DNA of 45,171 nucleotides from JAWWPY01 sp964412845 (GTDB taxonomy: Bacteria > Actinomycetota > Actinomycetes > Streptosporangiales > Streptosporangiaceae), in contig CAYPQM010000035.1 of the NCBI GenBank assembly GCA_964412845.1, forward strand, positions 1 to 45,171. The letters run 5' to 3'. The translations under genes were made by a program, and so were the position numbers. How positions within the stretch are numbered: position 1 is the first letter of the stretch; every line of letters starts with the position of its first letter. Shown one piece after another: positions 33,112 through 39,956 of this stretch. The notes below the pieces were generated by a model. It was given only the letters and a program-made list of their open reading frames with translations. It searched no databases and had not been told where the DNA came from.

Positions 33112-35568
33112 TCAGCTGGCGGCGGCCAGCAGCCCGGCGGAATGGACCAGCACCCCGCAGGCGAGCGCCTGGCCGGCTGCGCCACGGACCGGCGTGTCCC
33201 TGAACGCCGCCGCCTCCAGCTCTCCCTTGATCTTCCCGGCGAGGCCGTCCCTGGCCCGCTCCAGCGCGCTCAGCGCCTGGTCGGTGCGCAGGTAGCTCTT
33301 GTCGCCCGCGCTGGTGCTCTCGATGGCCTTGGTCGCGGCCTGCAAGGTGGCCGTGCCGAACTGGCCGACACTCGAGTTGAGCTGCTTGTAACAGGCACCG
33401 AGCGCCGCCACCCCGGGCGAGCGGAGCGCGCCGTTCGGGCGGGTCAGGAACTGGCTGACCACCCGGCCGTCGTGCTCGTAGTCGTCCCGCAGGCCCGCCA
33501 GGTACATCAGCGTGGGCCGGATGTCGGTCTCGTCGATCCAGGTGCCGGTGGTGCCGCTGCCCGGGACCGTGACCTGCCCGCTGTTGGCACCCGCGGAGTT
33601 CGGCCCCGCGGCGGCCGCGCTGCCGTCCAGGCCGAGATGGGCTACGCCCGGCCCGGCCAGGCCGAACCAGTCGGTGTCGATCTCGGCGGCATAGTCACCG
33701 TGGTTCCAGGCGAATCCGGTGTTCTGGGTCACGCACGGGCTGGTGCAGTTCGCCGCGCCCGAGGACAGGAAGTAGTCGGGTTTGGCGAACAAGGCGAATG
33801 TGGGCGTCCGGGCCGGGTCGGCGTTCACCATGTGCAGGATGCCTTCCTCCGTCGGGTCCGCCAGGTAGTTCGCGATCTGCTCGGTGGCGTTGCCGGAGTA
33901 GGGGTTGCTCGCGGTGAGCCCGCTTACGTCACGTTCGAGCGTGCGCACCTGCGGTGCGTCCGCCGGGGGCCGGCCGGTGACGTAGAACTCGGGGGCCGAG
34001 TCATTTTCCAGGGTGAACGGGGTCGTGTCGCCTTTCTGGGTCGCCAGCAAGCCGGTCAGGTTGCCGGCCAGCTCACCGAAAGACCCGGCCGGGTAGGTGC
34101 ATGCGACGTCAGGTGTCACCACGGCGCCGCTCACCGTCGCGCCGTCGCAGTTCGCCGGGGTGGGCTGGATGGCCCGGCCCACGTTGGCCCCGGCCTCGTG
34201 GTCGCCCTCGTCGACGCTGACCAGGAACAGCGAGTTCTTCGTGGTGATCCCGTCGGCGGCGAGGCGGGCGAAGAACGTCGCGAACGCCTGGTTGTAGTAC
34301 TGCGCCTGGGCCACGTAGCACGCGCTACCGCTGCCCAGCGCGGCGGGCGCCCCGCTGCACGCGGTGACGCCTGGGATGTGCTCGTTGCCATGCAGGTCGG
34401 CGATGTAGCCGTTGGTGACCGGCACGCCGGACTCCTGCATGTCAGCCAGGTAGGCGAGGGTCTGCGAGGCGTTGATCGGCCCGAACCCGGGGAAGCCGGG
34501 GTGGCTGGTGAGGAAAGCGCCGTTGATCTGGTTCCCGTTCAGGTCGACCAGGGCCCCGGCGGCGTTCGTCACCTGGTAGCCGTTCCTGGCCACCCCCGGC
34601 GTGCCCGCCCCCAGCTGGGGCGCGACATACCGGTGGCCGAACAGGCCCTGGAAGCCGGTATAGCCACCCGGCTCGTCCGGCAGCGCGTCGGGCACCGCGG
34701 TCGCGCTGGGCGCGGCCTGGCCGAACTTGACACCCTGGGCGGTCGAGCAGAACGCGCTGCCCTTGGCGCAGTGCACCGCGACGCCGACGTAGTCCGCGGT
34801 CTCCGCGTCCTTGAAGGAGTCGGTGTCCGCGGCGAGCTGCTGGGCCTCCGGTGAGCTGGCGCCGAACACCTTCGGGATGTCGACCGCGGTGTTCTCCAGC
34901 TCCTGGTTGACCGTGGCGGCGTCACCGACATCACAGCCCGCCCGGGTGAACAGCACCCAGGGTGCCGGAGTGGTGGTGCCCGGCGCCGGGGCCGGTGACG
35001 TGGTGGCCGGCGGGGTGGCCGAGTAGACCATGGACGGGTTGGTGTCGTGCCCGGCATTCGGGTGGGCCGCGGTGTCGAAGATCGGGTCGGTCCAGTAGGC
35101 GAATGACCCGGCCGGGTCGGTCGTGCCGTCGGTGTTGTACGCCTGGTAGGAGTTGCTGACCGGCATGCCCGCGCGGTCGCCGTAGAGGCCCGTGAAAGTA
35201 GTCAGCAGGTCGTCAGCCGTGTGCGCGATAAGCGGGGTGTGATTGTTGGACGACAGCGTGCCGTTGTCTTCCAGGAAATGCAGCAGGCTCGGCATCATTT
35301 CCAGGTCGGAAGGCACATTGGGGTTGTCGCGGAAGAAATGGACGTTGTCGAAGGTGATCTGGATCACGTGCTTGACGCCATTGCCGAGATGACAGCTGCT
35401 GCCCGGCTGCGAGTCCGCGGCCGCCGAGGCCCGGGCCGGCTGCTGGCCGGCCGAGGCCAGCCCGGGCGTGCTCGCCGCTACGGTGCCGAACCCGCTCAGC
35501 AGCGTGGCGCATCCGGTGATGGCGGCGGCTCTGGCGGTCAGCCGCCGTCGGCGCTGGTGCTGTCGCAT
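33112..35568 (-). CDS. Secreted alkaline-phosphatase-superfamily protein (818 aa)
   Basis: A twin-Arg-like basic start (RRRRLTARAAAITGCATLLSGFGTVAAS) with a hydrophobic core looks like a signal peptide. The body reads VKHVIQITFDNVHFFRDNPNVPSDLEMMPSLLHFLEDNGTLSSNNHTPLIAHTADD, then NSLFLVSVDEGDHEAG, and ETDIRPTLMYLAGLRDDYEHDGRVV: metal-site-like Asp/Asn near the start (FDNVHF, SNNHTPLI), a DEGDHE cluster, and an ending like that of sulfatase/phosphodiesterase proteins. The residue that acts as nucleophile is not obvious. Extracellular phosphate or sulfate ester hydrolysis is inferred. ATG 35568 with GGAGGGA upstream. A terminator hairpin follows. Confidence 0.82.
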   Translation of the reverse strand: MRQHQRRRRLTARAAAITGCATLLSGFGTVAASTPGLASAGQQPARASAAADSQPGSSCHLGNGVKHVIQITFDNVHFFRDNPNVPSDLEMMPSLLHFLEDNGTLSSNNHTPLIAHTADDLLTTFTGLYGDRAGMPVSNSYQAYNTDGTTDPAGSFAYWTDPIFDTAAHPNAGHDTNPSMVYSATPPATTSPAPAPGTTTPAPWVLFTRAGCDVGDAATVNQELENTAVDIPKVFGASSPEAQQLAADTDSFKDAETADYVGVAVHCAKGSAFCSTAQGVKFGQAAPSATAVPDALPDEPGGYTGFQGLFGHRYVAPQLGAGTPGVARNGYQVTNAAGALVDLNGNQINGAFLTSHPGFPGFGPINASQTLAYLADMQESGVPVTNGYIADLHGNEHIPGVTACSGAPAALGSGSACYVAQAQYYNQAFATFFARLAADGITTKNSLFLVSVDEGDHEAGANVGRAIQPTPANCDGATVSGAVVTPDVACTYPAGSFGELAGNLTGLLATQKGDTTPFTLENDSAPEFYVTGRPPADAPQVRTLERDVSGLTASNPYSGNATEQIANYLADPTEEGILHMVNADPARTPTFALFAKPDYFLSSGAANCTSPCVTQNTGFAWNHGDYAAEIDTDWFGLAGPGVAHLGLDGSAAAAGPNSAGANSGQVTVPGSGTTGTWIDETDIRPTLMYLAGLRDDYEHDGRVVSQFLTRPNGALRSPGVAALGACYKQLNSSVGQFGTATLQAATKAIESTSAGDKSYLRTDQALSALERARDGLAGKIKGELEAAAFRDTPVRGAAGQALACGVLVHSAGLLAAAS

Positions 35569-35859
35569 CGATCCCTCCTCTGCCCGCTGCCGGGCGTGGT
35601 CCGCCGGGCAGCCCTGCCGTGGACCTTAGGCACGTTGCCCGAACTCCTGGCGACGGGAGGGAGACGTGGGGGCTAACTCTCCCATGGGCCTTCCTGGGGC
35701 GCCTGTCACCTTCGGGCTACGCATGCTCCCACCTTTCATCAAGTCCGGGCCCTCGCCTAGTGCCTGCGCAGAATGCCCGCTGCGCGCCAGTTCCCGCACC
35801 GGACCGGGACAGTGTGCGTTTTCCCAGGTCAGCGTGAAAGCGCCGGCCGGCCATTTAGA

Positions 35860-36549
35860 ATGCGGTTCGTGGCGATCAGGGCGGTCATCTTCGATTGGGG
35901 CGGGACGCTCACGCCCTGGCACACCTTCGACCAGCAGGCACTCTGGCGGGGGGTCTGCACCCAGCACTTCCCGGAACGCGCGGACGCACTGGCCGCGGCC
36001 ATCTGGGCGGCCGAGATGGAACTCTGGCGGGCGACCGGCAGCACGCGCGCCAGCGCCACCCTGGACCAGATGTTCGACCGGGCCGGCCTGGTGCCCACCG
36101 AGGCCTTCCTGGCCAGCTATTTCGAAGCCTGGGATCCGCACACGTTCACCGACCCTGACGTGCCGCCGCTGCTCCGCGGCCTGCGCGGGCGGGGCCTGCG
36201 GGTAGGCGTGCTGTCCAACACGATGTGGCCGCGCAGCGCGCACGAGCGGGTGTTCATCCGGGACAACGTGCTCGACCTGATCGACGGCGCCGTGTACAGC
36301 AGCGAGATCGCCTGGGCCAAGCCGCACCCGGAGGCGTTCCGGACCGCGATGGCCGCGGTGGGCGTGGACGACCCGGCCGCGTGCGTGTTCGTCGGCGACC
36401 GGCCCTACGACGACGTGCACGGCGCCAAGAGCGTCGGCATGCGGGCGGTCCTCATTCCCAACAGCGACGTCCCGCCGTTCGAGTCAGCCGAGCCGGACGC
36501 GGTCATCACCCGCCTGTCCGAACTCCCCGACCACCTGGACACCTGGTAA
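35860..36549 (+). CDS. HAD-superfamily hydrolase with altered motif I
   Basis: Rossmann-like HAD fold: motif I FDWGGTLTPW, motif II VGVLSNT, motif III WAKPHPEAF with Lys, motif IV FVGDRPYDDVHGAKSVG. The nucleophile Asp is present but the second Asp of DxD (general acid/base in phosphatases) is Gly (DWGG). The helical cap lies between motifs I and II, as in subfamily I. 229 aa. ATG 35860 is used, with GTG 35869 as an alternative; the frame opens further upstream without support. No neighbour suggests a substrate. Confidence 0.87.
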   Translation: MRFVAIRAVIFDWGGTLTPWHTFDQQALWRGVCTQHFPERADALAAAIWAAEMELWRATGSTRASATLDQMFDRAGLVPTEAFLASYFEAWDPHTFTDPDVPPLLRGLRGRGLRVGVLSNTMWPRSAHERVFIRDNVLDLIDGAVYSSEIAWAKPHPEAFRTAMAAVGVDDPAACVFVGDRPYDDVHGAKSVGMRAVLIPNSDVPPFESAEPDAVITRLSELPDHLDTW

Positions 36550-36583
36550 CCCCGCGCCGCTTCGCAGGATCTCAAGAGCTCTC

Positions 36584-36637
36584 CATGATTGCGGTGGATC
36601 GCTGGTCACCCGCAGCCACCTATCGACCGCGATCATG
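36584..36637. repeat. Imperfect inverted repeat (possible dispersed REP-like element)
   Basis: Arms of 21 bp, 36584-36604 (CATGATTGCGGTGGATCGCTG) read in pieces, and 36617-36637, agree at 17 of 21 positions when one is reversed. It lies in the gap between the convergent HAD and HAAS-domain genes. A shorter CATGATC-like piece occurs at the window end (45148-45156). Confidence 0.5.
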
Positions 36638-36740
36638 AACGAGCCAAGGCCCGAGGTCCTCACGATCAGGCTGAACTGGGGATGGCAGGCAGACGCTCCG
36701 GTAGCGGTCGGCCCGTGATGCGGGCGGCCCGGAGGGGGGG

Positions 36741-37664
36741 TCACTCGCGGATCTCGACGGCCTGCCGGACGTGGTAGCGGCGGGCCCGCACGGCGAGGTC
36801 GATGAGCGTGACCAGGACGATCAGGGCGGCGGCACCCTTGACGGTCCGGTCGGTCGGAGTCGCCGTGAAGACCGGGCCCGCTCCGACCGCCCAGGTCAGC
36901 ACGATGCACGTGACCAGGCCGTTCACCATTTCGGCCTGGCGGATCCAGGGCCGCCACCGTCCCTGCCACAGCAAAGTCGCCTGGATGATCAGGCCGGCGA
37001 TCATAAGGCCGAGCACGACCGGCCCGCGCAGCCGGAGAAAGCCCTCGTCATAGGCGAACGCCCGGTACACCGCCGACGCGGCGCGGCCACCGGAGACCAC
37101 CCTGATCAGCCCGGCCGGGTTTGTCAGCACGAGCGTGCCAAGGACGAAGAAGATGATCGCGGCTGTCCGGCCCGGCCTGTTGATCCGGTCGGTGGGCACC
37201 GGATGCGGCTTCCACCTGGCGTCTGGCCGGCGCCGCCGGGCCCACGCGGCGGCGGCGAAGCCCACGACGAGCAGGCCCAGCCACGCGAACACGCTGGGCC
37301 ACGCCTTGTCGACGGCCCGCCCCAGGTCCCGCTGCGGTCCCGCATGGTCGATGAGTTCGTTGAGTACGGCACCAAACGGGATCAACACGGCGCCGGCCAG
37401 CGCGAGGGTGAGGAATCTGCGGGTGTCCGCCGGGTCGATGAGGGTTACCGGCGAGCCGTAGCGCGCCGCCACGTCAGCCGGCCGGCCGAAGCTGACCAGC
37501 AGGGCGCGGGCCGCCTGCTCAGGCGATGCCTGCTCGCTCGCTGCGGCGTCGACCTCCTCGCTCAAGAGCATCCGCAGCTCTTGAGCCACGTCGCGGCGCT
37601 GCTTGCGCGGCAGCAGCATGACAACGTCGGCCACGTAACCGTCGATCAGCTCGTCAGCGGTCAT
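36741..37664 (-). CDS. HAAS-domain-type integral membrane protein paired with PadR
   Basis: The N-terminal ~80 residues (ADELIDGYVADVVMLLPRKQRRDVAQELRMLLSEEVDAA..ARALLVSFGRPADVAARYG) fit the HAAS / DUF1700-type helical domain usually encoded with PadR regulators. Several transmembrane helices follow (about residues 80-105, 122-145, 168-188, 213-235, 248-270, 275-295). 307 aa. ATG 37664 lies inside the PadR gene end, overlapping by 11 bp, so the two are translationally coupled. Function unknown; such pairs often tune membrane or efflux functions. Confidence 0.87.
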   Translation of the reverse strand: MTADELIDGYVADVVMLLPRKQRRDVAQELRMLLSEEVDAAASEQASPEQAARALLVSFGRPADVAARYGSPVTLIDPADTRRFLTLALAGAVLIPFGAVLNELIDHAGPQRDLGRAVDKAWPSVFAWLGLLVVGFAAAAWARRRRPDARWKPHPVPTDRINRPGRTAAIIFFVLGTLVLTNPAGLIRVVSGGRAASAVYRAFAYDEGFLRLRGPVVLGLMIAGLIIQATLLWQGRWRPWIRQAEMVNGLVTCIVLTWAVGAGPVFTATPTDRTVKGAAALIVLVTLIDLAVRARRYHVRQAVEIRE

Positions 37665-38001
37665 CGCACTCTTCACCTTCCAGGAGGTGGTCCATCGCCT
37701 TGTTGAGGTCACGCCACGACACGGTCAGCCGCTGGTAGAGGTCTGTGCCTTCGGCGCTGAGCACGTAGTAGCGCCGCGGCGGCCCCTGCGTGGTTCGCCA
37801 TTCGCTGCTCAGCACGCCCTGCGCTTCCAGGCGGCGCAGCAACGGGTACAGCGTGCCTTCCTCGATCGGCAACCCGCTGCCGACAAGAGACTGACGAAGT
37901 TCGTATCCGTAACGCAGCGTGCGTAGCTGCGAGAGCACCGCAAGGACCACGACGCCGCGGCGCAGCTCCTGTTCGAGCTTGTCCTCGGCGCTGCTTACCA
38001 T
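37654..38001 (-). CDS. PadR-family transcriptional regulator
   Basis: 115 aa winged-helix repressor: ELRRGVVVLAVLSQLRTLRYGYELRQSL, GLPIEEGTLYPLLRRLEAQGVLSSEW, GPPRRYYVLSAEGTDLYQRLTVSW, the PadR signature nearly throughout. ATG 38001. A perfect palindrome (38009-38018) sits just upstream of the start and may be its operator. It overlaps the HAAS-type gene. Upstream on the same strand lies the structured non-coding region 38137-38480, whose terminator is 136 bp before this start. Confidence 0.95.
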   Translation of the reverse strand: MVSSAEDKLEQELRRGVVVLAVLSQLRTLRYGYELRQSLVGSGLPIEEGTLYPLLRRLEAQGVLSSEWRTTQGPPRRYYVLSAEGTDLYQRLTVSWRDLNKAMDHLLEGEECDDR

Positions 38002-38008
38002 GCGGCAT

Positions 38009-38018
38009 ACAGTACTGT
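38009..38018. promoter_or_regulatory. Palindrome before padR (possible autoregulatory operator)
   Basis: ACAGTACTGT is a perfect 10-bp palindrome starting 8 bp upstream of the PadR gene start. PadR proteins commonly bind dyads at their own promoters. Confidence 0.5.
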
Positions 38019-38136
38019 GTGGCGCACAGCTCCGGCAAGTCTGCCAGCGGACCTACCCGGCCGGCGACGCTGTCATGCTGGCCGCGCGGCCGATCTGCCC
38101 GGGAACCCCGCGTTTCCATTTATCGTCACGGAAGGC

Positions 38137-38161
38137 AAAAAAATGGCAATTGATAATTGCC
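38137..38161 (-). terminator. Intrinsic terminator with U7
   Basis: GGCAATT-ATC-AATTGCC followed by A and seven T on the minus strand. It is the only terminator in the window with a full U-run after an AT-rich stem, and no protein gene precedes it on that strand. Confidence 0.75.
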
Positions 38162-38207
38162 GGGCCACCACGGCGGTAGCGGGACGGGGAATGCCCGCAT
38201 AACGTAA

Positions 38208-38242
38208 CGAGGCCCCTCCATGTATGAGATGGAGGGGCCTCG
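38208..38242. other. Perfect 14-bp hairpin
   Basis: CGAGGCCCCTCCAT and ATGGAGGGGCCTCG pair fully around a 7-base loop. It lies within the candidate RNA, between the tandem units and the U7 terminator. No U-run follows on either strand. Confidence 0.8.
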
Positions 38243-38312
38243 CGGCCTCGCCGCACGGACGGGCCGATTGCTCAGCCGTCCTGCGTTGCGCTGCCAGCCA
38301 CCAGGGCCAGGA

Positions 38313-38474
38313 ACCCGCCTGAAGCGCCGGCTGCCCGACTCTTCCAACGTTCCGGGTTTCCCCAGACAGTCCCCGTTTCCGGTGGCCTGCCGCCGGTGCC
38401 AGAGACCCGCCCAAAGTGCCGGTCACCCGGCTCATCTAGCGTTCCGGGGTCTCCCCCGGGTGGTTCCCGTTTCC
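38313..38474. repeat. Two direct repeat units, ~94-bp period
   Basis: Cores 38313-38380 (68 bp) and 38405-38474 (70 bp) agree at roughly three-quarters of positions with two single-base gaps. Most early differences are transitions. Similarity continues more weakly into the spacer (38381-38404 against about 38289-38312). Conserved blocks include ACCCGCC, CGTTCCGGG and CCCGTTTCC on the plus strand. Confidence 0.75.
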
Positions 38475-38486
38475 AGCAGTGAAGTA

Positions 38487-38515
38487 TTTCTACTGCTTCA
38501 CGGCGACGGCCACAA
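38487..38515 (-). promoter_or_regulatory. Possible promoter for the candidate RNA
   Basis: Minus strand: TTGTGG (38515-38510), 17 bp, TAGAAA (38492-38487). Spacing is ideal; both hexamers match the housekeeping consensus only partly. The predicted start falls at the first repeat unit. Confidence 0.45.
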
Positions 38516-38518
38516 GAG

Positions 38519-38634
38519 TTATCCGCTGGTTAATTCAAGATTCTTTGGCCGTCCACAAGGAGTCCACAGAATGCGCGCGGTTATCCCCCGGAGCAGGGTG
38601 TTTTTCCACCGCACCGTCCACATGTCGGTCCACA
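38519..38634 (+). promoter_or_regulatory. Cluster of seven DnaA-box-like sites, same orientation
   Basis: TTATCCGCT (38519), CCGTCCACA (38549), GAGTCCACA (38560), TTATCCCCC (38581), TTTTCCACC (38602), CCGTCCACA (38614), CGGTCCACA (38626). Four contain the exact GTCCACA of actinobacterial DnaA boxes (TTGTCCACA). All lie on the plus strand. No dnaA, dnaN or other origin-linked gene is near, so this is not an obvious chromosomal origin. Confidence 0.65.
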
Positions 38635-38691
38635 GCCGGGCTGCGTCAGCGGCGGGAGCGGGCCGATGATGCCAGCGGCAGCGGGGCGACG

Positions 38692-39783
38692 ATGACGCAG
38701 AATGGCGATATGCCCGCTGACGACGAGACTGCCGCGCTGCGTGACACCTGTACCCGGTTCCTGCATGGTCATGGGCCGGTCCGGGCCTCGGACCTGCTCG
38801 CGACGATCCCCGCCGACTCCGCGCCGGACCGGTACGGCGACGGCGGGGTGGTAACCGAACTGGAGGGAGAGATAGCCCGGCTTCTCGACAAGCCCGCCGC
38901 GGTGTTCCTGCCCAGTGGCACCATGGCCCAGCAGGCCGTCTTGCGGGTGCACGCTGACCGGCGGAAACGGCAGGCGATCGTGTTCCATCCGGCCTGCCAC
39001 GTGGACCAGCACGAGGGCCGGGCCTACGCGCGGCTGCACCACCTGGTGGGACGGCCCGCCGGTGACCGGCACCGGCTGCTCACCATCGAGGACCTGCGGG
39101 CGGTCGCCGAGCCGCCCGCGGTGCTCCTGCTTGAGTTGCCGCAGCGGGACCTGGGCGGCCAGCAGCCCTCCTGGGAGGAGTTGCGCGCACAGGTTGACTG
39201 GGGCCATGACAACGGTGCGGCGGTTCACCTGGACGGGGCCCGGCTGTGGGAGTCCGCGGCCGGCTATGGCCAGCCTCCCGCCGCGGTGGCCGGCCTCTTC
39301 GACACCGTGTACGTGTCGTTCTACAAGGGCCTGGGCGCGCTGCCGGGCTGCTGTGTGGCCGGGCCACCGGACGTCATCGCCGAGGTGCGCGAGTGGCGGC
39401 ACCGGATGGGCGGGACGCTGTTCGGGATGTGGCCCGCCGCGGCCTCGGCGCTCACCTGCCTCACCCGGCGCCTGCCGCTGATGCCGCGTTATCTACGGCA
39501 CACCCGCGCCATCGCTGACGCGCTGCGGGACCTGCCCGGGGTCCAGGTGATCCCGGACCCGCCGCAGACCCCCATGCTGCACCTGCTGCTGCGCAGCACG
39601 CAGGAGGGGCTCGCCGCCGCCGCCCGCAAGCTCGCGCAGGAGCAGGCCATCTGGACCTGGCCGCAGGGCATGACGACCGGGGACCCGGCCGTGCAGCGTG
39701 TCGAACTGGCGGTCGGCGACGCTACCAGCGCCCTGGAACTGGCCGAGATCCGCAGCATCGTGTCCGCCCTCGTCACCACCTGA
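38692..39783 (+). CDS. Low-specificity threonine aldolase / beta-eliminating lyase family
   Basis: PLP enzyme of fold type I that splits threonine or allo-threonine to glycine and acetaldehyde. Marks: GGVVTELEGEIARLLDKPAAVFLPSGTMAQQAVLRVHADRR, HPACHVDQHEGRAYARLHHL, AVHLDGARLWESAAGYG with the Asp that binds the pyridine nitrogen, and TVYVSFYKGLGALPGCCVAGP with the Schiff-base Lys. 363 aa, normal. ATG 38692 is used and ATG 38710 is possible; neither has a strong ribosome site. The longer open frame upstream would run through the DnaA-box cluster. Substrate stereochemistry not predictable. The trpS leader starts 21 bp after its stop. Confidence 0.92.
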   Translation: MTQNGDMPADDETAALRDTCTRFLHGHGPVRASDLLATIPADSAPDRYGDGGVVTELEGEIARLLDKPAAVFLPSGTMAQQAVLRVHADRRKRQAIVFHPACHVDQHEGRAYARLHHLVGRPAGDRHRLLTIEDLRAVAEPPAVLLLELPQRDLGGQQPSWEELRAQVDWGHDNGAAVHLDGARLWESAAGYGQPPAAVAGLFDTVYVSFYKGLGALPGCCVAGPPDVIAEVREWRHRMGGTLFGMWPAAASALTCLTRRLPLMPRYLRHTRAIADALRDLPGVQVIPDPPQTPMLHLLLRSTQEGLAAAARKLAQEQAIWTWPQGMTTGDPAVQRVELAVGDATSALELAEIRSIVSALVTT

Positions 39784-39804
39784 GTGCACGCGTATCCTGG
39801 AACC

Positions 39805-39843
39805 GTGCAACGCCTCGTTCTGCTGGGCTGGTGGTCGTTCTAG
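39805..39843 (+). CDS. Tryptophan leader peptide of trpS (12 aa)
   Basis: GTG start, MQRLVLLGWWSF and TAG, with tandem TGG codons at 39829-39834. The mutually exclusive hairpins begin at its stop codon (39842) and trpS starts 113 bp after it. A textbook Trp attenuation leader; few other small frames in the window carry Trp-Trp. Confidence 0.85.
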   Translation: MQRLVLLGWWSF

Positions 39844-39900
39844 GACGGTCCCCGAACTGCTGCACGCCTTGCGGGCCGTCCTGTGGACGGCCCGTTTTGT
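39842..39900 (+). terminator. Attenuator of trpS with alternative antiterminator
   Basis: Terminator: GGGCCGTCC and GGACGGCCC pair perfectly (39873-39881 and 39885-39893) with a 3-base loop, then GTTTTGT. Antiterminator: 39842-39851 (AGGACGGTCC) pairs over 10 bp, one G.U, with 39873-39882, using up the 5' arm of the terminator. A ribosome stalled at the Trp codons leaves the antiterminator arm free; one at the stop codon covers it. Confidence 0.88.
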
Positions 39901-39956
39901 CGTGTCCGGACATGCGGCCGCCGCGGGAGGGTCCCCGACTCACGGAGGAGATCACC

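Larger units (their letters stand above)
38137..38480 (-). ncRNA. Candidate structured RNA with two tandem units (new small RNA or riboswitch leader)
   Basis: On the minus strand a -35/-10 pair (38515-38487) predicts a start near 38480. The RNA would then contain two related units (cores 38474-38405 and 38380-38313), a perfect 14-bp hairpin (38242-38208) and a hairpin with U7 (38161-38137). Each unit begins GGAAACGGG and has two small stems. Stem 1 is CCGGGG-GAGA-CCCCGG in one unit (38444-38459) and CTGGG-GAAA-CCCGG in the other (38352-38365), both with GNRA loops. Stem 2 is GCCGG-GTGA-CCGGC (38418-38431) and GTCGG-GCAG-CCGGC (38326-38339). In each stem a C-to-U change gives a G.U wobble on this strand but an A.C mismatch on the other. 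No protein frame is convincing. It may end as a small RNA or control the PadR operon downstream. Confidence 0.6.

Noticed and set aside
33019..34854. 611-aa open frame on the plus strand
   Set aside because: Shadow of the secreted phosphatase gene, which has a signal peptide and ribosome site.
38313..38474. CRISPR array
   Set aside because: Only two imperfect units with no spacer pattern and no cas genes; they fit a folded RNA better.
38405..38474. Guanidine-I (ykkC) riboswitch on the plus strand
   Set aside because: CTAGCGTTCCG resembles its 5' end, but the later conserved GGTCCGAGAG and downstream blocks are missing, and stem changes favour the minus strand.
38519..38634. Chromosomal origin of replication
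   Set aside because: No dnaA/dnaN neighbours, and the boxes share one orientation in a short stretch.
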